Shown here: positions 26,761-35,574 of the stretch, one piece after another
How positions within the stretch are numbered: position 1 is the first letter of the stretch
Layout of the letters: every line of letters begins with the position of its first letter
NCBI RefSeq assembly: GCF_016695175.1
Contig: NZ_CP068023.1
Location: 2,929,501 to 2,993,500 of the forward strand
Length of the DNA stretch: 64,000 bases
Reading direction: 5' to 3'
From: Pseudoalteromonas sp. GCY
Lineage (GTDB): Bacteria > Pseudomonadota > Gammaproteobacteria > Enterobacterales > Alteromonadaceae
Position numbers and translations under genes: made by a program
Notes under the pieces: generated by a model
What the model was told of the DNA's origin: nothing
What the model saw: only the letters and a program-made list of their open reading frames with translations
Databases searched by the model: none

Positions 26761-28188
26761 TCACTTCAAGGTTGATTCTACAAACCTCTTAGCCACCTCA
26801 TGGTTACTATCTAATTGCAATAACTGTTGGTAAGTAACACGTGCATTGGTTTTATCTCCTTTACTAAGATACGCCTCGGCAAGACTGTCATAGGTATTCA
26901 AGCTTTTTGGGTGTGCCGCAACATTCAATTTGAAAAATTCAATTGCGGCGTCGTAATAACCGACTTCCAATAATTGATATCCAAAGCGATTTAGTTGGCG
27001 CTCACTCAGCCCCTTCCCTTCGCGAACCTGTTGTTGATAGTTTTTAATCGCAACTTCAACGCCGTCAGATAGACTCGTTGCAAAAAGCAGTCGATATGGA
27101 CTTAACTTGGGCGCTGCTACAGCTTTACCTGCAAGTATTTCAAGTATGCCATCAACCATCTGTGTCAATGGTGCGCCGCCTGTATTATCCAGTAAAATAA
27201 CAACCGTTTTGTCCTCCAATACTCTTGCAATCTTAGCCCCAAACCCTGGGATCCCACCGGCATGGTGAACCAGCGTTTTAATTTGACTGGCATCTTCTTT
27301 GTTGGTGATTTCCCAGCCAAACCCGTAATTTCTATGTTTAGAGGGGGTAAATAACAATGTCTTGGTCTCAGGCGTTAATAGTTTATCTGTGTATAATGCA
27401 CGGTCCCACTTATACATATCTTGCACCGTTGAATACATTGCGCCCGCGGAAAAAGGCACTGTCATGTCAATAAAATCGGCATGTTTGAACCCCATCAACG
27501 TGGTATCGTAACCATTCGCTAGGCCTTTAATTACCTGCTTATGATCGGCAAATCCAGTTTCTTTCATATCTAGTGGTACTAATATTTGCTTTTCAAGTAG
27601 TTGCCAGTAACTTTTTCCACTCACAAGCTCAAGGATACGTCCAAGTATAGTGTAACCGGCATTGCTGTAACGAAACGCAGAGCCCGGCTCAAACAACAAG
27701 TTTCCTGAGCAGAAATGGTCGATAAGCTCATCGCGGTTATAAGGGTTGTGACTTTGCACCTGGCGAAATTCAGGGTGTTGAAACACGTCTGGTAGGCCTG
27801 ATGTATGATTAAGTAACTGCCTTATGGTAATTTGGCCTCCCGTATCCTTTCGGTATGTAGGTAAATAACGGGAAATGTTGGCATCGAGCTCAATCTTTCC
27901 TGTCTCAACCAGCTGTAATACCAAAACCGCCGTAAACTGCTTAGTCACTGATGCTAGCTTAAATTTAGTGTTGGGCTGATTTTCTATTTGCCACTCTACA
28001 TTCGCAAATCCATAACCCTGCTGAAGTAACACCTCAGATCCTCGAGCAACCAAAGCGGCACCATCAAACTCTTTAATTTGGTGATACTGCGCGATATAGT
28101 CATCTAGTTGTTTTTGCAGTTGAGTCGTCGCCTGAGCTGGCATAGAAAACAAGCATAAAAATAACAGTAAATGGGGTAATGCTTTCAT
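26761..28188 (-). CDS. Beta-lactamase-family serine hydrolase with TPR tail
   Basis: Exported class C beta-lactamase/esterase-type protein of 475 aa. The signal peptide is MKALPHLLLFLCLFSMPAQA. The catalytic SxxK motif is in LASVTKQFTAVL (about residue 79), YSN in FRYSNAGYTILG, and HAGG replaces KTG near residue 312. The last 100 residues are TPR-like (NTYDSLAEAYLSKGDKTNAR). Such proteins are more often D-aminopeptidases, esterases or peptidoglycan enzymes than antibiotic-resistance enzymes. AAGGA stands before the ATG. It diverges from a CadC-like regulator 138 bases away, its probable controller. Confidence 0.88.
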   Translation of the reverse strand: MKALPHLLLFLCLFSMPAQATTQLQKQLDDYIAQYHQIKEFDGAALVARGSEVLLQQGYGFANVEWQIENQPNTKFKLASVTKQFTAVLVLQLVETGKIELDANISRYLPTYRKDTGGQITIRQLLNHTSGLPDVFQHPEFRQVQSHNPYNRDELIDHFCSGNLLFEPGSAFRYSNAGYTILGRILELVSGKSYWQLLEKQILVPLDMKETGFADHKQVIKGLANGYDTTLMGFKHADFIDMTVPFSAGAMYSTVQDMYKWDRALYTDKLLTPETKTLLFTPSKHRNYGFGWEITNKEDASQIKTLVHHAGGIPGFGAKIARVLEDKTVVILLDNTGGAPLTQMVDGILEILAGKAVAAPKLSPYRLLFATSLSDGVEVAIKNYQQQVREGKGLSERQLNRFGYQLLEVGYYDAAIEFFKLNVAAHPKSLNTYDSLAEAYLSKGDKTNARVTYQQLLQLDSNHEVAKRFVESTLK

Positions 28189-28326
28189 GTAAATCCTTGT
28201 TTGTTGTTATGACGAGTCTTACTCTACGTATCTAATGTTGGCTTGCCAGTGTGCTTTGGTGACATTGCGTGACAGAACAATTAAAAGCATTTAAATCAAT
28301 AAAATAAAAAATACAGGATTTATGAC

Positions 28327-29844
28327 TTGCAGTATCAGTTGAATCAAAAATGGGACTTTGATGTATCTTCTCGCACCATTAGTCATCGCGATGTATCTCA
28401 TGTACTGACACCGCTCGCGCATAGATTGTTGCTGAACCTGATTGAGCATGCACCTCACCTTGTGAGCCACCAGCAATTAGAACAACAAGTTTGGCTTGGT
28501 CGAGTCGTGACTCATGATGCGATTAAAAAACAAATAGCAAGGCTACGAAAGCTCCTTGAAGATGATGCCAATAAACCAGAATATATCGTGTCTGAACGCA
28601 GCTTCGGATACCGCTTTAGCGCAACCGTTGATAAGATAAATCATGAACCGCAAGCGCCAGCAGTAAAACGATTTACTACTCTAGCCGGCGGAAGTATTGG
28701 CCTAGCTCTGGCGTGTATAATCGGTATATATCACTCCCCTTTTACCTCACCATTTTCTTCAACAAGCTCAGACGCAACATTGAGCATCGCCCAGCAGCAC
28801 TTTACCCAACAAACTTTAGAAGATAATTTACGGGCAATAGCGCTGTATCAGCAAAGCATCACAACATCACAAGATGTAGATGAGAGTTATAAGGGCTTGA
28901 GTCGAGCATTATTGAGTGACTATAGCTTATATAATCAGGTTGCAGATGCGCTGACGAGAAGCCGGATCAATACAGAAAAAGCGCTGGACTTAACACCCGA
29001 TAGTCCATCGGCAAATCTGCTTTTGGCTCAAGTCCATACTCTTCAAGGGCATTACCATCAAGCACAAAAACTTCTAAATGACACCATAGCAAATACACCT
29101 AATTGGCCTTTGTTAAAGTCACATCTGGCCGAAACCTATCTCTTGCAAGGCAATACCATTGATGCATACCCACTAGCACGCCAAGCTTATGAGGCTTCTC
29201 CCAGCGAGCACAAGGTAGTTGCTAGCTACCTCCACTGCCTGCGCAAAATGCATATGGCCAACTGGTTTAACAAGGTACTTATCAACGCCAGCCCTGAAGT
29301 AAAGGGATCTCTTTGGATACAACTAGAACACGTCCAGTTTTTACAGCAACAAACGCAGCATAAAAAAGCCATCCAACACCTTAACTTATTAGCCAAAGCC
29401 GCGCCAAATGCTCAGACATTAAATTGGTTCACAGCCCTTTCTTATCTAAGTAACAATCATCATGATAAAGCGACCAATGTTTTAGCGCTGACTGTTGAAA
29501 AGCACGGTAAATATGCATTATTCAGTCAATTATACTTGTCACTCCTCACTGCTAAGCATCAATCAATAAGTAAATATACCGATGATATTGCCAACCAGAT
29601 AAAGGCCGGCAACCAAGATCCTGAATTGGTCTTTAGCCTCGGTCTCATCAGCCTTTACCATCAGCAAAATGACAAGGCTCAGGACTATTTCGAACAGGCT
29701 ATTCAACAGGGATTTAGTGACGCGTTTAGGTTTAAAGCATTGCCCTTCAACATCACAGCATATCAAGCTCATTTTGTAGATAGCATTGTTGAGCAGCTTA
29801 CTCTGACTAACTTAAAGAAAAGAATAAAGCGCACACCAAAGTAG
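28327..29844 (+). CDS. CadC-like membrane transcription regulator with TPRs
   Basis: One-component regulator of 505 aa. The N-terminal winged helix (OmpR/PhoB type) spans about residues 1-100, with LTPLAHRLLLNLIEHAPHLV, HDAIKKQIARLRKLLEDD and the wing SERSFGYRF. One membrane helix (about 120-138, GGSIGLALACIIGIY) is followed by a periplasmic TPR region. The frame starts with TTG at 28327, eight bases after AGGA; an ATG three codons before is out of frame. ToxR/CadC-type proteins sense outside signals and bind DNA directly. Its target is probably the divergent serine hydrolase gene. Confidence 0.88.
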   Translation: MQYQLNQKWDFDVSSRTISHRDVSHVLTPLAHRLLLNLIEHAPHLVSHQQLEQQVWLGRVVTHDAIKKQIARLRKLLEDDANKPEYIVSERSFGYRFSATVDKINHEPQAPAVKRFTTLAGGSIGLALACIIGIYHSPFTSPFSSTSSDATLSIAQQHFTQQTLEDNLRAIALYQQSITTSQDVDESYKGLSRALLSDYSLYNQVADALTRSRINTEKALDLTPDSPSANLLLAQVHTLQGHYHQAQKLLNDTIANTPNWPLLKSHLAETYLLQGNTIDAYPLARQAYEASPSEHKVVASYLHCLRKMHMANWFNKVLINASPEVKGSLWIQLEHVQFLQQQTQHKKAIQHLNLLAKAAPNAQTLNWFTALSYLSNNHHDKATNVLALTVEKHGKYALFSQLYLSLLTAKHQSISKYTDDIANQIKAGNQDPELVFSLGLISLYHQQNDKAQDYFEQAIQQGFSDAFRFKALPFNITAYQAHFVDSIVEQLTLTNLKKRIKRTPK

Positions 29845-29855
29845 TCACTGTGCGC
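29829..29855. terminator. Hairpin at the end of the regulator gene
   Basis: Arms GCGCACA and TGTGCGC enclose the TAG stop of the regulator gene. It is followed by an ATACCAAT motif with its own small palindrome (CCAAT/ATTGG), 20 bases before the end of the convergent gene. Confidence 0.5.
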
Positions 29856-29869
29856 TGTATACCAATAAG

Positions 29870-30715
29870 TTAATTGGCAGGTCTTAGCGTTTCGATTACC
29901 TGAGCATCAACCCAAAAAATATCAGCATCTCTTGAAGGTGTGGTACGGTTAAAGAACAGATATTTGCCATCGGGTGTTACACTCGCTGACGCCTCCCGCG
30001 CACTCGTGTTTACTTTGTCTCCCAAATTAATCGCTTCGCCCCAACTACCGTCTTGCAAACGAAAGCTGATATAAAGATCTGAGTTACCAAACCCTGAATC
30101 TCGAACCCCGTCCCATATAATGTAAGAATCATCGGGCGCGATAAATGGATGTGCATTATAAAGGCCAGTGTTAATTTCAGGACCCAATTTAACCGGTCTT
30201 TGGCGTTGACCATTTTTCACCTCAGAGATCCTAATAACATCGCCACTTTTATAATCGTCAAACACATACGTACCACTCGCAGATGCACTTAACCGCATGA
30301 TCCCCCAGCTTTCTTTATCAAACATAGGGCCTAGACTTTTGGCTTCAGACCACCTCCCCTCTCGACGCGTCATAACATATTTCCCCATATGCATGGTCAC
30401 GCCATCTGGTGCTAGTAATGGCCTGCCAACTCTTGGACCAACAACCGTTTCATGCCACTGTTCACCTCGCTGCTCGTATGCCATTAAACTCCAACGGTTC
30501 ACGTTCAGATCCTTTCGCGTAAAATAAAAGGTTTTCATGTCAGGAGAGAAAAACGCATTGTGATCTCTGTGCTCTGTTGACACCGTGCCAAGCGCAAATA
30601 CTTGAGGTGTGTCCCCAGGAGGTGTTTGGCCAAGATAAGGACCGGATATAAGCTGCGCATAACTTTTAGCAGACATTGATATCATCAATAGCGCTAAACC
30701 AATGTTTATTTTCAT
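29870..30715 (-). CDS. Exported PD40-type beta-propeller protein
   Basis: Periplasmic or secreted protein of 281 aa with a signal peptide (MKINIGLALLMISMSAKSYA). It carries WD40-like/PD40 blades of the TolB type: AFFSPDMKTFYFTRKD, APDGVTMHMGKYV, HPFIAPDDSYIIWDGVRDSG and SASVTPDGKYLFFNR. The repeats fit an incomplete or small propeller that binds a ligand rather than an enzyme. GTG 30727 is an alternative start, four codons earlier. The function is unknown; it is alone between the CadC-like regulator and the coiled-coil gene. Confidence 0.78.
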   Translation of the reverse strand: MKINIGLALLMISMSAKSYAQLISGPYLGQTPPGDTPQVFALGTVSTEHRDHNAFFSPDMKTFYFTRKDLNVNRWSLMAYEQRGEQWHETVVGPRVGRPLLAPDGVTMHMGKYVMTRREGRWSEAKSLGPMFDKESWGIMRLSASASGTYVFDDYKSGDVIRISEVKNGQRQRPVKLGPEINTGLYNAHPFIAPDDSYIIWDGVRDSGFGNSDLYISFRLQDGSWGEAINLGDKVNTSAREASASVTPDGKYLFFNRTTPSRDADIFWVDAQVIETLRPAN

Positions 30716-30829
30716 TTTATTACTCACTTTCTTCGGTTAGAGATTATTTTTTTGAGAGTGGGTAAGGTAACAATTTCAGCAAAATTCTCTTGAATTTCTG
30801 ATGATTTATTAATGACCTTTATCTGATTT

Positions 30830-31372
30830 CTACAGTTTCCCTTTACGTTTAAGCTCTTCTAATCGCTCCCGCTCCGCCAAAATCATCTTTAACATCTGAA
30901 TGCGAAGCTCCGCTTCTTGCTGTTTAAATTCAGAGAGCTGCTCTTCAAGCACTTCCACTTCATCTACTTTTGTTTGGTCACGGTACTTTTTACTGCCTAC
31001 GTGTTCGATTAAAGCTTGCTGCTCATCATTAACCGCGTCTGGGTGCTGTTCAACTTTCAAAAAGCGCTGCTCTTGGGATTGCATTAGCTTATTAATTCTT
31101 TCTTGGAGTTTACGAATTTGCGCTTGAATAAGGTCCATTGCCTTTTCTAAGTTTTCATAATCCTCTTTAAATACAGGGTTATCTTCTTTGTAACCAGCGG
31201 CTTCTTCATCAAGCTCTTTGGAGAGCATCGCGGGTACCTCTTGCTTTTCTTCCGCACCGCTTGGTGATTTCGTCTTTACCTGGTTGGAAGCAACTTGAGC
31301 CGAGCCTTGTGATTTCAATTCAGTCTGCTGCTTTAGCGGTGATAAGCCACCTTGATGTATTTGAATATCCAT
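30830..31372 (-). CDS. Unknown coiled-coil protein, paralogue B
   Basis: A 180-aa soluble, highly charged protein related along its length to paralogue A at 22787-23305. Shared blocks are MDIQI at the start, YKEDNPVFKEDYENLEKA, the coiled coil ending INKLMQSQEQR, HVGSKKYRDQT and the last coiled coil. The start is ATG 31372, with GGAG six bases upstream. No named family is recognised. It is transcribed away from the PHA genes that begin 200 bases upstream; a role on PHA granules cannot be excluded but nothing shows it. Confidence 0.78.
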   Translation of the reverse strand: MDIQIHQGGLSPLKQQTELKSQGSAQVASNQVKTKSPSGAEEKQEVPAMLSKELDEEAAGYKEDNPVFKEDYENLEKAMDLIQAQIRKLQERINKLMQSQEQRFLKVEQHPDAVNDEQQALIEHVGSKKYRDQTKVDEVEVLEEQLSEFKQQEAELRIQMLKMILAERERLEELKRKGKL

Positions 31373-31588
31373 TTTCACTCCTTGGGATAGACACTGTTCG
31401 CTATACATATCGGAAAAACTGGATAAAACTTAATTAAATTTATGTTGTGCGTTCCTAATTTCGTTTCCGCTGTCTTCAAACTGACATCAACTCGCGACCA
31501 ATTTGTCATAAATACCAGCAAAAATACTCGATAAGCTAACTCGGCTAGGAAGTATGTTGGTATAGCCTCTTTTTTTCGCGGGAGCGTT

Positions 31589-32338
31589 ATGGAAAACAAG
31601 CAAATTGCGGTGGTAACTGGTGCCTTTGGTGGGATTGGTTCTGCTATTACGAAAACACTCATTGAAAAAGATTTTTTTGTTGTAGCGATAGCAAGCGAAA
31701 GGCGTAATGAGGCCGACTTTGATCTCTGGCTTAACACGCTACAAATAAATCCAGCGGCAGTAAAACCTTTATTTTTGGATGTGACTAATGCTGAGCAATG
31801 CCACACAGCGATGACTCAGGTCCTACAAGAATTTGGTAATATCGATCTACTCGTAAACAACGCCGGGATCACGCGCGACTCAGCGTTTAAAAAAATGACC
31901 CACGCGCAATGGAGCGAGGTGATCAACACCAATTTAAATTCCCTCTTTAATATGACCAACCCTGTCTTTGCGGCAATGTGCGCAAATAAGCAAGGTCGTA
32001 TCGTTAATATCTCCAGCGTTAACGGCCTCAAAGGTCAGTTTGGGCAGGCTAATTATTCCGCCGCAAAAGCAGGCATGATTGGCTTTACCAAAGCGCTAGC
32101 CTATGAAGGTGCGAGAAGCGGTGTCACCGTCAATGCAGTAGCACCAGGCTACACAGAAACGCCTATGGTGAGCGCCATGCGTGAAGACGTATTAAATAGC
32201 ATAAAAACACAAGTACCGATGCAGCGTTTAGCCACGCCTGACGAAGTTGCAGCTGCAGTTGCTTACTTAGCATCAAAAGAAGCCGGTTACATTACTGGCG
32301 AAACCCTGTCGCTCAATGGCGGCCTATATATGCAATAA
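31589..32338 (+). CDS. phaB: Acetoacetyl-CoA reductase
   Basis: Short-chain dehydrogenase of 249 aa that makes (R)-3-hydroxyacyl-CoA for PHA synthesis with NADPH. The Rossmann motif is VTGAFGGIGSAI, with NNAGITRD next. Catalytic residues are serine in NISSVNGLKGQFG and YxxxK in YSAAKAG. APGYTETPMV follows. The pair GQFGQANYSAAKAG is typical of PhaB rather than FabG. GGGAG stands seven bases before the ATG. It is followed by a phasin and phaC, which fixes the pathway; phaA is not in the window. Confidence 0.92.
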   Translation: MENKQIAVVTGAFGGIGSAITKTLIEKDFFVVAIASERRNEADFDLWLNTLQINPAAVKPLFLDVTNAEQCHTAMTQVLQEFGNIDLLVNNAGITRDSAFKKMTHAQWSEVINTNLNSLFNMTNPVFAAMCANKQGRIVNISSVNGLKGQFGQANYSAAKAGMIGFTKALAYEGARSGVTVNAVAPGYTETPMVSAMREDVLNSIKTQVPMQRLATPDEVAAAVAYLASKEAGYITGETLSLNGGLYMQ

Positions 32339-32345
32339 CCTAAAT

Positions 32346-32389
32346 AACCTGAGCTTCGGATAATTAATGCCTTATCCAAACCTCAGGTT
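32346..32389 (+). other. Compound hairpin downstream of phaB
   Basis: Outer arms AACCTGAG/CTCAGGTT enclose inner arms GGATAA/TTATCC, a long two-step stem. No T run follows. Together with the next hairpin it could stop part of the phaB transcript or stabilise the RNA end ahead of the phasin gene. Confidence 0.6.
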
Positions 32390-32394
32390 AAGTT

Positions 32395-32430
32395 CCACCG
32401 AGGGAGCGAGCTGTACCTGATGTTCGGTGG
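32395..32430 (+). other. Second hairpin between phaB and phasin gene
   Basis: Arms CCACCGA (32395-32401) and TCGGTGG (32424-32430) with a 22-base loop. It stands 57 bases before the phasin start, next to the previous structure. Confidence 0.55.
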
Positions 32431-32487
32431 TGCTAACTGATCACTATCATCCATTGTGTTAATTTAATCGATAACAAGGAAAAGACC

Positions 32488-32835
32488 ATGTACAGCGATT
32501 TATTCAAAACATTCAACGAACAAACTGAGCAATTCTTTGCACCAGCGGTACAGTTTAACCAAATCGTAGCAAAAAACATCGAAGCACTATCTAAAATTCA
32601 GCTGCACTCGGCTGAACAGATCACTAAAACATCCATTGAGCAGCTAAAGCAAGCGACTGAAATCAAAGATGCAAAATCTATGATGGATTTTAACGCAAGT
32701 CAGTTGAACGCGTTAAACGCACTAAGCCAACAGATGATCCAAGACGGTCAAAAGCTTTCTCAATTAGGCCAAGAATTTAAAGACAGCTTAGAATCTCTTG
32801 GTAAAGAAACGCTAAAAACAGCGAAAGCGCAATAA
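32488..32835 (+). CDS. phaP: Phasin (PHA granule protein)
   Basis: A 115-aa amphipathic helical protein of the phasin family, the main coat of PHA granules. It starts MYSDLFKTFNEQTEQFFAPA; the middle AKNIEALSKIQLHSAEQITK and ASQLNALNALSQQM follow family patterns. There is no signal peptide. AAGGAAAAG stands before the ATG. It lies between phaB and phaC, and a hairpin behind it may let it be made in larger amount than the synthase. Confidence 0.88.
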   Translation: MYSDLFKTFNEQTEQFFAPAVQFNQIVAKNIEALSKIQLHSAEQITKTSIEQLKQATEIKDAKSMMDFNASQLNALNALSQQMIQDGQKLSQLGQEFKDSLESLGKETLKTAKAQ

Positions 32836-32847
32836 CCTGCAATTTTG

Positions 32848-32863
32848 GGCGACTTAGGTCGCC
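32848..32863 (+). terminator. Hairpin between phasin and phaC
   Basis: Arms GGCGAC and GTCGCC around a TTAG loop, 13 bases after the phasin stop. Without a T run it is more likely an attenuator or RNA stabiliser than a full stop. Confidence 0.5.
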
Positions 32864-32897
32864 TTACCCGTTCAAACAACACAAAGGATTTACCTGT

Positions 32898-34664
32898 ATG
32901 GGCACTCAAGAAAATATTGAGCAAGGGTTAACTGCGTGGTGGCAATATAACCAAGAATTGTGGCAGCTCGCAGCGACAAATTTTAGTAAAGAGAATCCAT
33001 TACAAAATGCATTAAATGAGCAAAACCAAGCCGACTTACAAAGTTGGCTCAGTGCACTCAATCAGCAACCGGAAACCTTTATTAAACAGCAAAATGCGTG
33101 GTGGCAAACTCAGTTTGCTATTTTTCAAAACAGTTTTATGCCACAAACTACAGATGAGAAAGAAGACATTATTAGCCCTGAGCGTGGAGACAAACGCTTT
33201 GTAGACCCAGATTGGCAAGAAAATCCTTGGTTTAACTACCTTAAACAAAGCTATCTTTGGTTTGGACAATCACTACAAAACACCATTGAAAATACTCCAG
33301 GTCTCGACCCAAAACTTAAAGAGCGATTAGCGTTTTTTGCAAGACAGTCCGTTAATTCAGTATCACCGAGCAACTTTGTTTCAACCAACCCAGAATTACT
33401 CAAGCTGACGCTAGAAAGTAACGGGCAAAATCTATTCGATGGACTGGCGCGCTTAAAAAAAGATTTAGCCAAAAGTACTGAAATGCTCCGAGTCAGCATG
33501 ACCAATGAAAATGCGTATACACTTGGAGAAGACCTAGCTTGTACACCGGGTAGAGTGGTATTTCAAAACCACTTGTTTGAATTGATCCAATATCATCCGA
33601 CTACGGAGCAAGTACACAAGACTCCCCTGCTTATCGTGCCGCCATTTGTTAATAAATACTATATTTTGGACTTGAGAGCAGATAACTCGATGGTTAAATG
33701 GGCACTTGAACAAGGTTATACCGTGTTAATGATGTCATGGAAAAACCCAGATCCAAGCATGGCAAATATTGCGTTTGACGACTATGTCGTCGACGGTGTG
33801 TTATGTGCTTTAGAGCAAACTGAAAAGCAAACAGGCGAAACGCAAATCCATACTGTGGGTTATTGTATCGGCGGTACTCTACTCACTACATGTATGGCCT
33901 ATATTGCTGCTAAGCGCATCAAACAAAGAGTAAAAAGCGCAACCTTGCTGACCACGATTTTAGATTTCTCGCAGCCTGGAGAACTTGGCGCATTTATCAA
34001 TGAGCCCACCATTAATGCGCTAGAACAGTATAATAATCAAAATGGCGTGATGTCAGGGCACCTGCTCGGTACTTCTTTTAGCATGCTGAGAGAAAACAGC
34101 TTGTATTGGAACTACTTCGTCAATAATTACCTCAAAGGCAAAGCGCCCGCCGACTTAGATTTACTCTACTGGAATAGTGATAGCACGAACCTAACAGCGG
34201 CCTGTCACAACTTTATTTTACGAGACTTATATCTCAATAATCTGCTTATTGAAGACAAGTCTGTCAGTATTCGTGGCACTAAAATTGACCTCAGTAAAGT
34301 AAAGCAACCTGTCTACTTTCTCTCTACCCGTGACGATCATATTGCGCTGTGGCAAGGCACTTTTGAGGGCGCCAAAAGACTCAGCAGCCCGCTCACCTTT
34401 GTGCTTGGGGAGTCAGGTCACATTGCCGGAGTAGTCAACCCGCCTAGTGCAAACAAATATGGTTATTGGTTTGATGGACAAGACCAAGACAACCCCGCCG
34501 AGTGGCTTGCCTCGGCAAAGCATGAAAGCGGGTCATGGTGGTCGCATTGGGCACAGTGGTTACATCAAATAAACCCAGATCAAGTCCCAGCCCGTGCCGC
34601 ACAAAGTGATGAACAACCGGGGATTTATGATGCCCCCGGAGAATACGTCAAACAGAGTATTTAA
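32898..34664 (+). CDS. phaC: Class I PHA synthase
   Basis: Polymerises (R)-3-hydroxyacyl-CoA into polyhydroxyalkanoate on the granule surface. It has 588 aa. The lipase-like box is VGYCIGGTL with the catalytic cysteine at 323. The catalytic aspartate is in STRDDHIALW (480) and the histidine in GESGHIAGVVNPP (508), close to the numbering of Cupriavidus PhaC. The N-terminal 200 residues form the usual variable domain. Length and single-gene form point to class I, which uses short-chain monomers. AAAGGA stands upstream of the ATG. No phaE or phaR-type subunit gene is adjacent. Confidence 0.96.
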   Translation: MGTQENIEQGLTAWWQYNQELWQLAATNFSKENPLQNALNEQNQADLQSWLSALNQQPETFIKQQNAWWQTQFAIFQNSFMPQTTDEKEDIISPERGDKRFVDPDWQENPWFNYLKQSYLWFGQSLQNTIENTPGLDPKLKERLAFFARQSVNSVSPSNFVSTNPELLKLTLESNGQNLFDGLARLKKDLAKSTEMLRVSMTNENAYTLGEDLACTPGRVVFQNHLFELIQYHPTTEQVHKTPLLIVPPFVNKYYILDLRADNSMVKWALEQGYTVLMMSWKNPDPSMANIAFDDYVVDGVLCALEQTEKQTGETQIHTVGYCIGGTLLTTCMAYIAAKRIKQRVKSATLLTTILDFSQPGELGAFINEPTINALEQYNNQNGVMSGHLLGTSFSMLRENSLYWNYFVNNYLKGKAPADLDLLYWNSDSTNLTAACHNFILRDLYLNNLLIEDKSVSIRGTKIDLSKVKQPVYFLSTRDDHIALWQGTFEGAKRLSSPLTFVLGESGHIAGVVNPPSANKYGYWFDGQDQDNPAEWLASAKHESGSWWSHWAQWLHQINPDQVPARAAQSDEQPGIYDAPGEYVKQSI

Positions 34665-34683
34665 GAAACTTACAATCAAATCA

Positions 34684-34711
34684 ATTAGAGGCAAGCAATC
34701 TTGCTTCTAAT
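34684..34711 (+). terminator. Terminator of the PHA cluster
   Basis: Arms ATTAGAGGCAAG and CTTGCTTCTAAT with a four-base loop and one wobble pair, followed by ATTTCCCG. It stands 19 bases after the phaC stop. Confidence 0.7.
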
Positions 34712-34777
34712 ATTTCCCGTTATTGACACATTCTATACATTCGGTCAGTCTAGGACACAAAAATATAGGGAAATAAC

Positions 34778-35458
34778 ATGATTGGATTTCTTATACTTGT
34801 TGCGGCGTTCTTAGCCTTTGTTGGCGTATTACAATATCAAAAAGTAAAAACGACGGCACGTAGACGTAGTTTTATTCAAGATTACGACCTCACACATTTA
34901 AGACCCAAACTCAGCCACCATTATCCAGAGCTTACTAATGAGCAACTGACACAAGTTGAGTTAGGTCTTAAGCAGTTTTTTCAAGCGAACTTATTGCTCG
35001 AAGATCAATCCTTAGCTATGCCCTCTCGGGTTGTCGATGCGCTGTGGCATGAATTTATTTTACACACCCAAGAGTATCACTCCTTTTGCTACGAGGCCTT
35101 TGACCGTTTCTTACATCATTGTCCATCTGAGGCAATGAAAGGGAAAAACAAAGCTCAACTCAGCCTACGTAAGACATGGCGAGCCTGCTGTAGCATCGAG
35201 CGCATATCCCCGCGAAGACCAGCTGCTTTACCTATATTATTCGCACTGGATGCCTTACTTAACATCCCAAATGGCTATTACTACTCGGCAACTGATTTTC
35301 GAGAACCCATTGCCAAAGGCGATTCCAGCACTACAACCTATGCCGGGCACATCGGGTGTACGTCAATGGACAGTGGCGACAGCAGCACCTCTTCCTCAAG
35401 CTCTTCAAACTCAAGTTGTAGTAGTGGCTCAAGTTGCGGTAGCGGCTGTAGTAGTTAA
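34778..35458 (+). CDS. Glycine-rich-domain-like protein with Ser/Cys tail
   Basis: Membrane-anchored protein of 226 aa. An N-terminal helix (MIGFLILVAAFLAFVGVLQY) is followed by a cytoplasmic or periplasmic domain. PSRVVDALWHEFILHTQEYH then resembles the core of the plant-type glycine-rich domain proteins (VDxxWHxFxLxTxxY). A conserved YEAFDRFLHHCP follows. The last 35 residues are almost only serine, glycine and cysteine, with four cysteines. AGGGAAATA precedes the ATG. The role is unknown; the tail could bind metal or form disulphides, which is speculation. Confidence 0.7.
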   Translation: MIGFLILVAAFLAFVGVLQYQKVKTTARRRSFIQDYDLTHLRPKLSHHYPELTNEQLTQVELGLKQFFQANLLLEDQSLAMPSRVVDALWHEFILHTQEYHSFCYEAFDRFLHHCPSEAMKGKNKAQLSLRKTWRACCSIERISPRRPAALPILFALDALLNIPNGYYYSATDFREPIAKGDSSTTTYAGHIGCTSMDSGDSSTSSSSSSNSSCSSGSSCGSGCSS

Positions 35459-35480
35459 ACACAAAGTATTTCTAGGATGC

Positions 35481-35514
35481 GGCCTTTTACATTCGTTAAC
35501 GTTAAGGCCTTATA
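35481..35514 (+). terminator. Hairpin after glycine-rich-domain gene
   Basis: Arms GGCCTT (35481) and AAGGCC (35504) are followed by TTATATT. It is a modest terminator candidate in the 116-base gap. Confidence 0.5.
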
Positions 35515-35574
35515 TTGGCGCTAAAGATTAGCTACTATTTGTACCGGTTTAACTAGTTTTCTTTTGGTGATCCG

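Noticed and set aside
31375..31806. A 143-aa minus-strand frame across the phaB start
   Set aside because: It is antisense to phaB and to its upstream region, with no ribosome site or family features.
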